From assembly GCA_024681175.1 (NCBI GenBank), contig JAILBI010000102.1, forward strand, positions 1 through 8,949: DNA of 8,949 nucleotides, written 5' to 3'. The notes under the pieces are model-generated. The model was given only the letters and a program-made list of their open reading frames with translations. It searched no databases and had not been told where the DNA came from. Of the stretch, positions 1-6,051 are shown one piece after another (position 1 is the stretch's first letter; each line of letters opens with the position of its first letter). This DNA comes from Acholeplasmatales bacterium (lineage in GTDB: Bacteria; Bacillota_I; Bacilli_A; Acholeplasmatales; Anaeroplasmataceae). A program made the position numbers and the translations under genes.

Positions 1-841
1 CCTTTAATGCTTTATTTATTACTTTAACATGACATTCATTAAAATTACCTAAATTATCACCATCAATATTATATGGTGTTGTTTGTTCATTAATGATATC
101 AAATTCTTTTAATTTAAATTTATATTTTGCTCTATTAAATAATATAAATCTTATGAATTTAAATAAGGCAATTGGCTTCCAGCTCTTCTTTATAATACAT
201 ACATCTATATCACCTGAATCAAAATATACCTTACCACCTTTTCTAAAGCCACCTACGTGCTTTGTTTTAGATGCAAAGAAAATAAAGGCATTTTTATATT
301 CTTCTCCATTGAATTTAAATGTAACTAATTGGCTCTTTTTAAATATTTGCTTAATACCAAATACATAATAAGCTAATTTACCAAATTTTCTTTTCTTCTT
401 ATGTGAAACATCATAGCTCATGTTAGTTTCTTCACCAAATGCTAAAGCATATGTGAAATAAATATCATTAGCTATGTTGATATCAATATCAGTTGGAGCA
501 CCATTTTTAATGATTTTTAAAGATTTTTTAATATTTTTATATCCAAAATTCTTTACAAAATCATTACATGTTCCAAGAGGAATAAATGAAATAATAGGCT
601 TTTTATCAAGCTGCATTAAGCCATTTATCGCCTCATGTATTGATCCATCACCACCAAGAGAGAGAATATTATCATAATTTGCACCATTTTGGGCAATATA
701 TTTTGTAATATCTCCAGCTTCTTCTGTAATATGGGTATCAACAATATCAAATGTTTCTTTTAAAGAAGCAATTATTTTATTCAGTTTTTTCTCTTTTAAG
801 CCTTTGCCTGAATATTTGTTATATACCAATAATATTTTCAT
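1..841 (-). CDS. Diacylglycerol kinase / YegS-DgkB family lipid kinase (3' end outside window)
   Basis: Minus-strand gene starting ATG at 841 and open to the window edge; 280 codons are visible and the family is usually about 290-310 aa, so only a short C-terminus is missing. Residues 63-67 read GGDGS, the nucleotide-binding signature of the DAGK/LCB5 catalytic fold, and 88-95 read PLGTCNDF, the usual second motif (normally PxGTxNDF). The acidic segment FDSGDIDV (207-214) lies where the family has its DxG catalytic region, and NIDGD at 258-262 matches the C-terminal DGE/DGD motif. Such enzymes phosphorylate diacylglycerol or a related lipid at the inner membrane face, recycling lipid from phospholipid and lipoteichoic acid turnover; the exact substrate cannot be read. 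The start is one base after the ktrA stop and has no clear Shine-Dalgarno, so translation is probably coupled to ktrA in a ktrB-ktrA-kinase operon. Confidence 0.9.
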   Translation of the reverse strand, partial: MKILLVYNKYSGKGLKEKKLNKIIASLKETFDIVDTHITEEAGDITKYIAQNGANYDNILSLGGDGSIHEAINGLMQLDKKPIISFIPLGTCNDFVKNFGYKNIKKSLKIIKNGAPTDIDINIANDIYFTYALAFGEETNMSYDVSHKKKRKFGKLAYYVFGIKQIFKKSQLVTFKFNGEEYKNAFIFFASKTKHVGGFRKGGKVYFDSGDIDVCIIKKSWKPIALFKFIRFILFNRAKYKFKLKEFDIINEQTTPYNIDGDNLGNFNECHVKVINKALK

Positions 842-842
842 T

Positions 843-1508
843 TTAACTATTTAAGAATCCATCAAATTTTTTCAATTTTAATCTTGTTCCTACTGCAACA
901 ACGATATCTTTTGGTGTAATAAGGTCTGTACCTCTTGGAATAAAGAATTCACCATTATTTTTAATAATACCTACGATATTTATATCAAATGCGTTTCTAA
1001 TATTTAATTCAATTAAAGATTTAGATTGGAAATTATCTCCTACAGAGATTTTTACAATCGCATATTCTTTAGATAAATTATAATAATCTAGTGTTGAATC
1101 TGATTGAATTTGGTTCGCAAGTGAAATTGCAGATGCTTCTTCTGGTACTACAACTTCTGTTGCACCAACCATCATATATAATTCTCTATGTGCTTCCATA
1201 TCAGCACGAACTGTAATTTTAGGTACACCAATATTTTTTAAATTAACGATTGTTAAAATTGATGCTTGTAAATTATTACCAATACCTACTACGGCATGGT
1301 CAACAACATTTTTACCCATGATTTCGTTAATTACTGATGCTTTAGATGTATCAGCAACAATACAATGCTGTCCTACAACCTTAGATACAGCTTGTACTGC
1401 TTCTTCATTTATATCTACAGCTAAAACATCACAATTAAGTGCAACTAATGTTTTAGCTACATTACTACCAAAACGGCCAAGACCGATAACTAAGAAACTC
1501 TTTTTCAT
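843..1508 (-). CDS. ktrA: KtrA-type potassium uptake regulatory subunit (RCK protein)
   Basis: 221-aa cytoplasmic gating subunit of a Ktr/Trk potassium transporter. The N-terminal Rossmann fold (RCK_N, about residues 3-125) shows GLGRFG at 9-14 and the ribose-binding acid at D32 (LAVDIN), as in nucleotide-binding KtrA/TrkA proteins. The C-terminal TrkA_C/RCK_C domain covers about 135-216; in Firmicute KtrA this domain binds cyclic-di-AMP, but the binding residues were not checked here. The ATG overlaps the ktrB stop by four bases (ATGA), which is typical translational coupling, and a GGAG lies about 14 bases upstream. The octameric ring would bind ATP, ADP or NAD(H) and open the KtrB pore. 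Length and domain order are normal; membrane segments are absent, as expected. Confidence 0.93.
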   Translation of the reverse strand: MKKSFLVIGLGRFGSNVAKTLVALNCDVLAVDINEEAVQAVSKVVGQHCIVADTSKASVINEIMGKNVVDHAVVGIGNNLQASILTIVNLKNIGVPKITVRADMEAHRELYMMVGATEVVVPEEASAISLANQIQSDSTLDYYNLSKEYAIVKISVGDNFQSKSLIELNIRNAFDINIVGIIKNNGEFFIPRGTDLITPKDIVVAVGTRLKLKKFDGFLNS

Positions 1509-2896
1509 CCTATTATTACGTTCTCCTTTACATAATCTATTTCATCATTTGCATCTGTCATCCAGTTCTTATTTAAGATACCCATTACTGTTAATGGTCC
1601 TAGACGACCCATAAGCATAACAAAGCATAATACTATATCACAAACCCAGCATAAATCCTTTGTAATACCCATAGACAATCCTGTAGTTGAGAATGCAGAT
1701 ACAACCTCAAATAATACTTCATCAAATGATAATTTAGTACCCATATGTGGTTGAATTGCTAATATTACCATTGTAGATATTAATACAATCATTAATGCAA
1801 TTGATAATAATACAAATGCTTTTGAAACCTGATCACTTGAAATTCTTCTATAGAATATCTTATTAGATTTCTTACCTCTTGCAAAATTAAATATTGCAAT
1901 ACATACTACCGCAAATGTTGTAGTCTTAACACCACCACCTGTACCACAAGGTGATGCACCTATAAGCATTAATATAAGCATTAACATAAATGCTATTGGA
2001 TATTTAATTAAATTTGCACAGTTATATGTTGCAAATCCCGCCGTTCTTGTTGTAACTGCTGCGAATAAAGATTCAAGCCAAGGCATATCTGATGAAAATT
2101 TAATTAATAATGTACCTAATGCTGTTAATAATAATGTAGTTAATAATACAATTTTTGTATGTAATGATAATTTAGACCAACGTCTATGATGAATTATATC
2201 ATCATAAACAACGAAACCTATACCACCTAATATAATGGCCCCTATAGTAGAGAAATTAATAATTAATCTAGATGCTAAAGATAATGTAGTATCAGCATTA
2301 GATGCAAATATTTCCATACTACTTTCGCCAAATATATCAAATCCTGCATTATTAAATGCTGCATCCGCATGGAATGCTGATATACCAAATGCTGTAGCCC
2401 ATTGATTTGTATTACCATGGACATCAGGGCGATATTCTAATACATATTCATGAAATGGTACCCAGTTAACAAATGTAATAATAACTTGAATTGTAAAAGA
2501 TATTATTACAATTTTTTTAACTAATGAAATAACACCCTTAACAGATGATTGATTTAATGCTTCCTTTAATAAAAATCTATTTGATATACCAATCTTTCCA
2601 CCAATGATAGTGAAAAAGAATACGGCTATTGTAATAAATGATAAGCCCCCAATTTCCATTAATATAGCCATTACTATTTTGCCATATAATGTAAATTCAG
2701 ATAAAGTTTCTACAGATAAACCAGTAACACAAACCGCACTTGTTGCCTGGAATAACGCATGTACGAAGCCAATTGATTTATATCCAGGTAATGTAAAAGG
2801 TAACCATAATAATATAGTTCCTAATACTATAACACTAACAAATGAAAGTATAATGAATAAATACGGATGTACTTTTTTACTACGTGTATTAAACAT
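1505..2896 (-). CDS. ktrB: KtrB-type potassium channel/transporter subunit (TrkH/KtrB family)
   Basis: 463-aa integral membrane protein forming the potassium-conducting pore. The four pore-loop repeats are visible, each with the conserved selectivity glycine: CVTGLS (G59), NNAGFD (G185), RTAGFA (G287) and STTGLS (G406). The gating intramembrane loop GASPCGTGGGVKT spans 313-325, and R431 (GRLGP) matches the conserved Arg in the last pore domain. About eight membrane helices fit the family. The ATG at 2896 is preferred to the in-frame GTG at 2911 because that GTG is part of the Shine-Dalgarno (GTGAGG), 9 bases before the ATG. It is the first gene of the operon with ktrA and a lipid kinase and has a long structured leader. 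Partner KtrA sits immediately downstream. Single-glycine filters make uptake moderately K+ selective and often Na+ dependent in this family. Confidence 0.94.
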   Translation of the reverse strand: MFNTRSKKVHPYLFIILSFVSVIVLGTILLWLPFTLPGYKSIGFVHALFQATSAVCVTGLSVETLSEFTLYGKIVMAILMEIGGLSFITIAVFFFTIIGGKIGISNRFLLKEALNQSSVKGVISLVKKIVIISFTIQVIITFVNWVPFHEYVLEYRPDVHGNTNQWATAFGISAFHADAAFNNAGFDIFGESSMEIFASNADTTLSLASRLIINFSTIGAIILGGIGFVVYDDIIHHRRWSKLSLHTKIVLLTTLLLTALGTLLIKFSSDMPWLESLFAAVTTRTAGFATYNCANLIKYPIAFMLMLILMLIGASPCGTGGGVKTTTFAVVCIAIFNFARGKKSNKIFYRRISSDQVSKAFVLLSIALMIVLISTMVILAIQPHMGTKLSFDEVLFEVVSAFSTTGLSMGITKDLCWVCDIVLCFVMLMGRLGPLTVMGILNKNWMTDANDEIDYVKENVIIG

Positions 2897-3220
2897 AAAA
2901 CTATACCTCACAATAAATTATACAACAATAGAGAACAAAGGTAAATAAAATTTACCTCTAGGAGCTTCGGCTCCTATTTTTGATTCTTCAAATAACTTGA
3001 AGTCGTCTTGGTGTGCTCACACCTCTACGTAATAGATTAGAAATTATTTTCTTATTACATACGCTACTTTTTCTATAAATGTTTTTTAATATTAGAAATA
3101 GCACAATTATATACACTTCTACATTTAGATAATAAAAATTTATAAACAAAGAATTCTCCACTTGTAGATTTTAATTTTTGTTTCAGTACTTTATATTTAA
3201 ATTTTATTTGCCTCCTTTCT
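2897..3220 (-). promoter_or_regulatory. Long structured 5' leader of the ktrB-ktrA operon
   Basis: From the predicted start near 3220 to the ktrB ATG there are about 320 bases with no confident gene. The half nearest ktrB holds five consecutive hairpins: GTAATA/TATTAC enclosing AGAAA/TTTCT (3029-3058), GGTGTG/CACACC (3010-3023), CTTCAA/TTGAAG (2986-3002), TAGGAGC/GCTCCTA (2959-2976) and GGTAAAT/ATTTACC (2940-2956). Firmicute ktrAB operons are often preceded by the ydaO cyclic-di-AMP riboswitch, but its conserved core could not be found here. The leader could be an unrecognised regulatory RNA or an inserted repeat; which one is open. Confidence 0.5.
2959..2981 (+). terminator. Plus-strand intrinsic-terminator-like hairpin with UUCG loop
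   Basis: TAGGAGC, loop TTCG, GCTCCTA, then five T on the plus strand. The stem is perfect and the tetraloop is the very stable UUCG. No plus-strand gene ends here, so it would stop antisense RNA coming from ktrB. On the minus strand the same bases are one of the leader hairpins, with no U tract. Confidence 0.4.
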
Positions 3221-3240
3221 AAAAAAATTATATCATTCAA
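3073..3240 (-). other. Open frame without a convincing start in the ktr leader (possible remnant)
   Basis: This frame stays open for about 55 codons from a TTG at 3240 to a TAG at 3073, and is open further upstream. Its C-terminal part looks protein-like (STSGEFFVYKFLLSK, then RSVYNCAISNIKKHL). A strong AAAGGAGG lies inside the frame at 3217-3210, but no ATG, GTG or TTG follows at a usable distance; only ATA follows, 3 bases away. It could be a short peptide with a rare start, a gene that lost its start codon, or chance. The family was not recognised. Confidence 0.2.
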
Positions 3241-3255
3241 TATGACGTTATTTGT
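3227..3255 (-). promoter_or_regulatory. Extended -10 promoter for the ktr operon
   Basis: On the minus strand TGATATAAT gives an extended -10 (TATAAT at 3232-3227 with TG one base upstream). The -35 hexamer at the 17-base spacing (3255-3250) is ACAAAT, which is weak, as is usual for extended -10 promoters. It lies just downstream of an intrinsic terminator, so it would be the first promoter serving ktrB. Transcription would begin near 3220. Confidence 0.55.
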
Positions 3256-3266
3256 GTCACAAATAA
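3248..3266. promoter_or_regulatory. Perfect 19-base palindrome over the ktr -35 region (candidate operator)
   Basis: TTATTTGTGTCACAAATAA has nine-base perfect arms around one central T. It covers the -35 position of the extended -10 promoter, a classic place for a repressor or class II activator. GTG/CAC half-sites recall CRP/FNR or Rex sites, but the spacing (one base rather than six) does not match those families, so the regulator is not named. Confidence 0.5.
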
Positions 3267-3295
3267 AAATATCTAGATAAAATTTCCTAATAAAT

Positions 3296-3327
3296 AAAAA
3301 GAAAGACAGCCTTTTTCAAGGCTGTCC
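3296..3327 (-). terminator. Intrinsic terminator before the ktr promoter
   Basis: On the minus strand GACAGCC, an 8-base loop (TTGAAAAA) and GGCTGTC are followed by TTTCTTTTT. The 7-bp GC-rich stem in very AT-rich DNA plus the U-rich tail is a standard Rho-independent terminator. The zinc operon upstream already has its own terminator at 3779-3750, so this one implies a separate minus-strand transcript ending here. Confidence 0.75.
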
Positions 3328-3416
3328 TAGTATTTATGAGTTATTTTTTTAAAAGAATTTAAAATAAAGTGAATTTGTTGGAGTTTAATATATTAAATAT
3401 AAAGGAGTTTTTTAAT

Positions 3417-3437
3417 ATGACAAAACATGAAAAATGA
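3417..3437 (+). CDS. Six-codon ORF with strong ribosome site on the plus strand
   Basis: AAAGGAG (3401-3407) is followed 9 bases later by ATG ACA AAA CAT GAA AAA TGA, encoding MTKHEK. A second ORF starts at 3434 in an ATGA overlap with this stop and encodes a 17-residue peptide (MNHLYFISDFKFISVLF). The ribosome site is as good as those of real genes here, but the product is too short to judge. It could be a leader peptide, a frameshift-broken gene start or chance. Confidence 0.25.
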   Translation: MTKHEK

Positions 3438-3454
3438 ATCATCTTTACTTCATC

Positions 3455-3567
3455 TCCGATTTTAAATTCATATCAGTATTATTTTAATTATCTTTTATAA
3501 CTCTTATACTCTTTTATGACGATAATCATATATATTATCGTTTTCTGATAAGAATATTAAAATCGGA
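3455..3567. repeat. Long imperfect inverted repeat, arms about 22 nt
   Basis: TCCGATTTTAA (3455-3465) pairs perfectly with TTAAAATCGGA (3557-3567). After a one-base bulge, ATTC pairs with GAAT; after one mismatch, TATCAG (3471-3476) pairs with CTGATA (3545-3550). A second hairpin, ACGATAAT/ATTATCGT with a 7-base loop (about 3519-3541), sits inside. RNA from either strand would fold into a long branched stem. It lies inside the putative 3690-3300 minus-strand transcript. Confidence 0.6.
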
Positions 3568-3599
3568 TCTAAATGAATTAATTTTAGTATTTTTTTCAT
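3504..3599 (-). CDS. Possible 31-aa small protein of unknown function
   Basis: ATG at 3599 to TAA at 3504. The peptide begins MKKILKLIHLDPILIFLS and ends in a polar, charged tail (YDYRHKRV). A moderate ribosome site (GGTAGG) lies 7 bases before the ATG. A good promoter is at 3692-3720 and a terminator at 3327-3296. The basic start, short apolar middle and charged tail resemble the build of tiny membrane-active peptides such as type I toxins, but no family was recognised and there is no cysteine. The 3' half of the ORF is paired in a long hairpin with downstream RNA. It may instead be a chance ORF inside a regulatory RNA. Confidence 0.3.
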   Translation of the reverse strand: MKKILKLIHLDPILIFLSENDNIYDYRHKRV

Positions 3600-3691
3600 A
3601 TGATTACCTACCGTTCGTTAAAAATAAATCTATGTAAAAGATTATTTTAATCTAATCTGTTTAATTTTAAAAATCGCTTCTTGTTTATTTA

Positions 3692-3720
3692 TTTATAACA
3701 TATTTTAAAAACATAATCAA
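3692..3720 (-). promoter_or_regulatory. Strong minus-strand promoter in the spacer
   Basis: Minus strand: TTGATT (-35, 3720-3715), a 17-base spacer, then TATAAA (-10, 3697-3692) preceded by TGT, giving an extended -10 as well. Both hexamers are near consensus. It lies beyond the zinc operon terminator and drives RNA through the 31-codon ORF and the long inverted repeat to the terminator at 3327-3296. Confidence 0.55.
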
Positions 3721-3749
3721 GAAATTTAATTTTTAATTTATATTCATAA

Positions 3750-3797
3750 GAGAAAGAAAAAACACCGCGGCAACGGTGCTTTCTCTTGTGAATATAA
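3750..3797 (-). terminator. Terminator of the zinc/cadmium operon, inside a long inverted repeat
   Basis: On the minus strand CACCG, loop TTGCCG and CGGTG are followed by TTTTTTCTTT, an intrinsic terminator about 115 bases after the ATPase stop. It is enclosed by 19-base arms, TTATATTCATAAGAGAAAG (3738-3756) and CTTTCTCTTGTGAATATAA (3779-3797), complementary except for one G-U pair. The whole folds as a 24-bp stem interrupted by a six-base one-sided bulge. Confidence 0.7.
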
Positions 3798-3804
3798 CCA
3801 AATC

Positions 3805-3842
3805 ACGGGAGTAGCCTGTTGAATAGGCTTCCTGTATTTTTT
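3805..3842 (+). terminator. Plus-strand intrinsic terminator
   Basis: ACGGGA plus AGCCT pairs with AGGCT plus TCCTGT, with a 2-base bulge, one G-U pair and a 7-base loop; the stem spans 3805-3835. It is followed by A and six T on the plus strand. It faces the ATPase operon terminator, so the two make a convergent pair. It would end a plus-strand RNA from the 3400-3800 region or just stop antisense transcription. Confidence 0.5.
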
Positions 3843-3893
3843 ATTATATAAAATAGTTTATCGTTTTTCAATAGATATATTTGTATGTATATT

Positions 3894-5807
3894 TTAAGAA
3901 TTATTACTTTTTTTATATTTTGAATTAATTCTTAAAGCATTTAAAATTGCTAATACTGCAACTCCTACATCACCAAATACTGCAATCCACATATTGGCAT
4001 AGCCTAGTGATGATAAAATTAAAATAATAATTTTTATTGATAAAGAAAATATAATATTTTCATAAACAATTCTCATTGTCTTTTTTGTAATTTTCTTTAA
4101 TAATGTTATATTTTCTAAATCATCTTCCATAAATACGATATCTGATGCTTCTATTGCTGCATCTGATCCTGCACCACCCATTGCAATTCCAACATCTGAA
4201 ATCATTAAGCTTGGTGCATCATTTATTCCATCACCACAAAAGCATACAACATCCTTTTTATTTTTATTATTAATTACATCTTCTATCTTTTTAGCTTTAT
4301 CTTGTGGCAATAAATCAGAATAATATTCTAAATTATAAAATTTATTTGAAACACTTTGGGCTACATTTTTATTATCACCTGTAAGCATTATAGTTTTATA
4401 ATTATTTTCATTTAAATTATTAATTGTTTTTATTGATGAATCTTTTATTTCATCTTCTATTAAAATATAGCCTTTATAAATATTATTTACAGCTAAATAT
4501 AAGATAGTTCCTGATTCAATAATATTATCACAATTAATATTATTATTAAGCATTAAATTATAATTACCTAATAAAATTGTTTCATTATTATATATTCCTT
4601 TTATTCCAAAGCCTGGAATATTAATAATATCAATATCAGGTATATTATTATTTGATAATGACATTATTGATTTTGCGATAGGATGTGAAGAGCCTTTTTC
4701 TACCATTGATGCATAATATAATATTTCTTCTTTTTTATTTTCTGGTTCTATTTTAGTAATTTTAAAATTACCCTTTGTAATAGTACCTGTCTTATCAAAT
4801 ATAAATATATTTGCTTTATTAAATTTTTCTAAATAATTAGATCCTTTAACTAATATTTTATATCTTGATGCAGCACCAAGGCCTGAGAAAAATGATAATG
4901 GAATTGATATTACAAATGCGCAAGGACAAGATACAACTAAAAAGCATAATGCTCTATAAATCCATAATGTATAATTACCTGTAATTAATGATGGTATTAA
5001 AGCTAATAATATAGCTGATAAGACAACTATAGGTGTATATATTCTTGCAAATCTTGTAATAAAATTCTCAGCTTTAGCTTTTTTATCCTGTGAATTAGAT
5101 ACTAATTCTAATATTTTAGATACTGTTGAATCATAAAATTCTTTTGTTATTTTAACACTAATTTTAGATGTTAAATTTAATGTGCCAGATATTATTTCAT
5201 CACCAACATTTACATCTCTTGGTAAGCTTTCACCTGTAATTGCTTTTGTATCTAGTGTTGATGCACCTTCTATTAAAATACCATCAAGTGGTATTCTTTC
5301 ACCTGGATAGATGATGATAATATCATCTATTTTAGCCTCGTTTGGTGATGTTTTAATAATTTCTCCATCTTTAACTAAATTACAATAATCAGGTCTTATA
5401 TCCATTAATTTAGAAATTGATTTTCTTGATTTAGATACGGCATATGATTCAAAAAATTCACCAATTTGGTAAAAAATTAATACAGCACAGCCTTCATCAA
5501 AGCCTTCTACCTCTACTCCTTTTATACCTGTATATATACCTAAGGCAAAGGCTCCTAGGGTTGCGAAAGCCATTAAGAATTTTTCATCTAATAATCTACC
5601 ATGAATGATATTTAAAAATGCTCCTTTTAAAATATCATATCCAATAAATATATATATAACTAAATATATGCTTAATGGAAATAGCCATGATAAATCAGAA
5701 TTAAATACTGTATTTAAATCAATAATTTTATCAATTATAAAGACAGGAATAAATAATATTAAAGCAATTATTATTCTTATTAATAATTTTTTTTGTTTTC
5801 TTGACAT
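3894..5807 (-). CDS. Zn2+/Cd2+/Pb2+-exporting P1B-type ATPase
   Basis: 637-aa membrane pump that exports divalent heavy metals using ATP. Motifs in order: TGES (191-194, actuator), membrane CPC (294-296), DKTGT with phosphorylated D338, SHP (374-376, nucleotide domain His375), TGDN (476-479) and GDGINDAP (525-532). K592 in the seventh and D613 in the eighth membrane helix match the Lys/Asp pair of P1B-2 (ZntA/CadA) pumps, which supports Zn/Cd/Pb over copper. There is no N-terminal metal-binding domain; the first membrane helix begins near residue 8, and a separate HMA protein is encoded 8 bases upstream. The start ATG has an AGGT site 7 bases before it that overlaps the upstream stop. The gene closes an operon controlled by the adjacent ArsR-type repressor. 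The choice between Zn and Cd as main substrate is open. Confidence 0.93.
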   Translation of the reverse strand: MSRKQKKLLIRIIIALILFIPVFIIDKIIDLNTVFNSDLSWLFPLSIYLVIYIFIGYDILKGAFLNIIHGRLLDEKFLMAFATLGAFALGIYTGIKGVEVEGFDEGCAVLIFYQIGEFFESYAVSKSRKSISKLMDIRPDYCNLVKDGEIIKTSPNEAKIDDIIIIYPGERIPLDGILIEGASTLDTKAITGESLPRDVNVGDEIISGTLNLTSKISVKITKEFYDSTVSKILELVSNSQDKKAKAENFITRFARIYTPIVVLSAILLALIPSLITGNYTLWIYRALCFLVVSCPCAFVISIPLSFFSGLGAASRYKILVKGSNYLEKFNKANIFIFDKTGTITKGNFKITKIEPENKKEEILYYASMVEKGSSHPIAKSIMSLSNNNIPDIDIINIPGFGIKGIYNNETILLGNYNLMLNNNINCDNIIESGTILYLAVNNIYKGYILIEDEIKDSSIKTINNLNENNYKTIMLTGDNKNVAQSVSNKFYNLEYYSDLLPQDKAKKIEDVINNKNKKDVVCFCGDGINDAPSLMISDVGIAMGGAGSDAAIEASDIVFMEDDLENITLLKKITKKTMRIVYENIIFSLSIKIIILILSSLGYANMWIAVFGDVGVAVLAILNALRINSKYKKSNNS

Positions 5808-5815
5808 AAAATTAC

Positions 5816-6034
5816 CTAAAAGGCTATATCACAATCACTTTCAACCTTTTTACAAGCCTTTAATACTTCCTTCATTACTTTCTTTTCATCTTGGTCTTCT
5901 TCAAATTCTACAGTCATTTTTAATGCCATAAAATTAATTTTAGCTTCTTTTACACCATTAACCTTGTTAGCGGCGATTTCCATTTTGTTTGCACAATTTG
6001 CACAATCTACTTCAATATCATAAATCTTTTTCAT
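5816..6034 (-). CDS. Free-standing HMA metal-binding protein (metallochaperone)
   Basis: 72-aa soluble heavy-metal-associated domain with ferredoxin-like fold. The site reads V-D-C-A-N-C-A with C11 and C14, and D10 directly before the first Cys; a D-C-x-x-C site is typical of the Zn/Cd/Pb branch (ZntA-like) rather than copper chaperones. Two further cysteines (in CKKVESDC near the C-terminus) are not part of the standard site. It lies 8 bases before the ATPase, which lacks its own HMA domain, so it probably delivers metal to, or regulates, that pump. The ATG at 6034 is chosen over an in-frame TTG at 6061 because AAGGAG lies 6 bases before it and the TTG falls inside an operator palindrome. 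Confidence 0.88.
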   Translation of the reverse strand: MKKIYDIEVDCANCANKMEIAANKVNGVKEAKINFMALKMTVEFEEDQDEKKVMKEVLKACKKVESDCDIAF

Positions 6035-6051
6035 AAATATCTCCTTTTTAT

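Noticed and set aside
2897..2911. GTG start for ktrB, and similar TTG starts at 6061, 6441 and 8896
   Set aside because: In three cases (2911, 8896 and effectively 6441) the upstream codon falls in or before the Shine-Dalgarno or an operator, and at 6061 it is inside a palindrome. The downstream ATG in each case has a well-placed ribosome site.
2604..2948. 114-codon plus-strand ORF across the ktrB start
   Set aside because: Antisense to well-conserved KtrB pore sequence, with no domain pattern or Shine-Dalgarno of its own.
2897..3220. ydaO cyclic-di-AMP riboswitch upstream of ktrB
   Set aside because: Expected from family knowledge, but its conserved GC-rich core could not be found by eye on the minus strand.
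3359..3442. 27-codon hydrophobic minus-strand ORF in the spacer
   Set aside because: The ribosome site is poor (GGAG 11 bases away) and the composition is what AT-rich DNA gives by chance. It overlaps the plus-strand leader region.
3417..3500. Reading TGA at 3435 as Trp to lengthen the tiny plus-strand ORF
   Set aside because: Trp is encoded by TGG in the neighbouring genes, and TGA serves as a normal stop here (ktrB and the 140-aa gene), so a mycoplasma-type code is not supported.
3801..3842. Manganese riboswitch (yybP-ykoY) suggested by CGGGAGTAGCC
   Set aside because: Only the short GGGAGTAGCC stretch resembles it. The second conserved loop is missing, and the stem runs straight into a T tract; a terminator explains it better.
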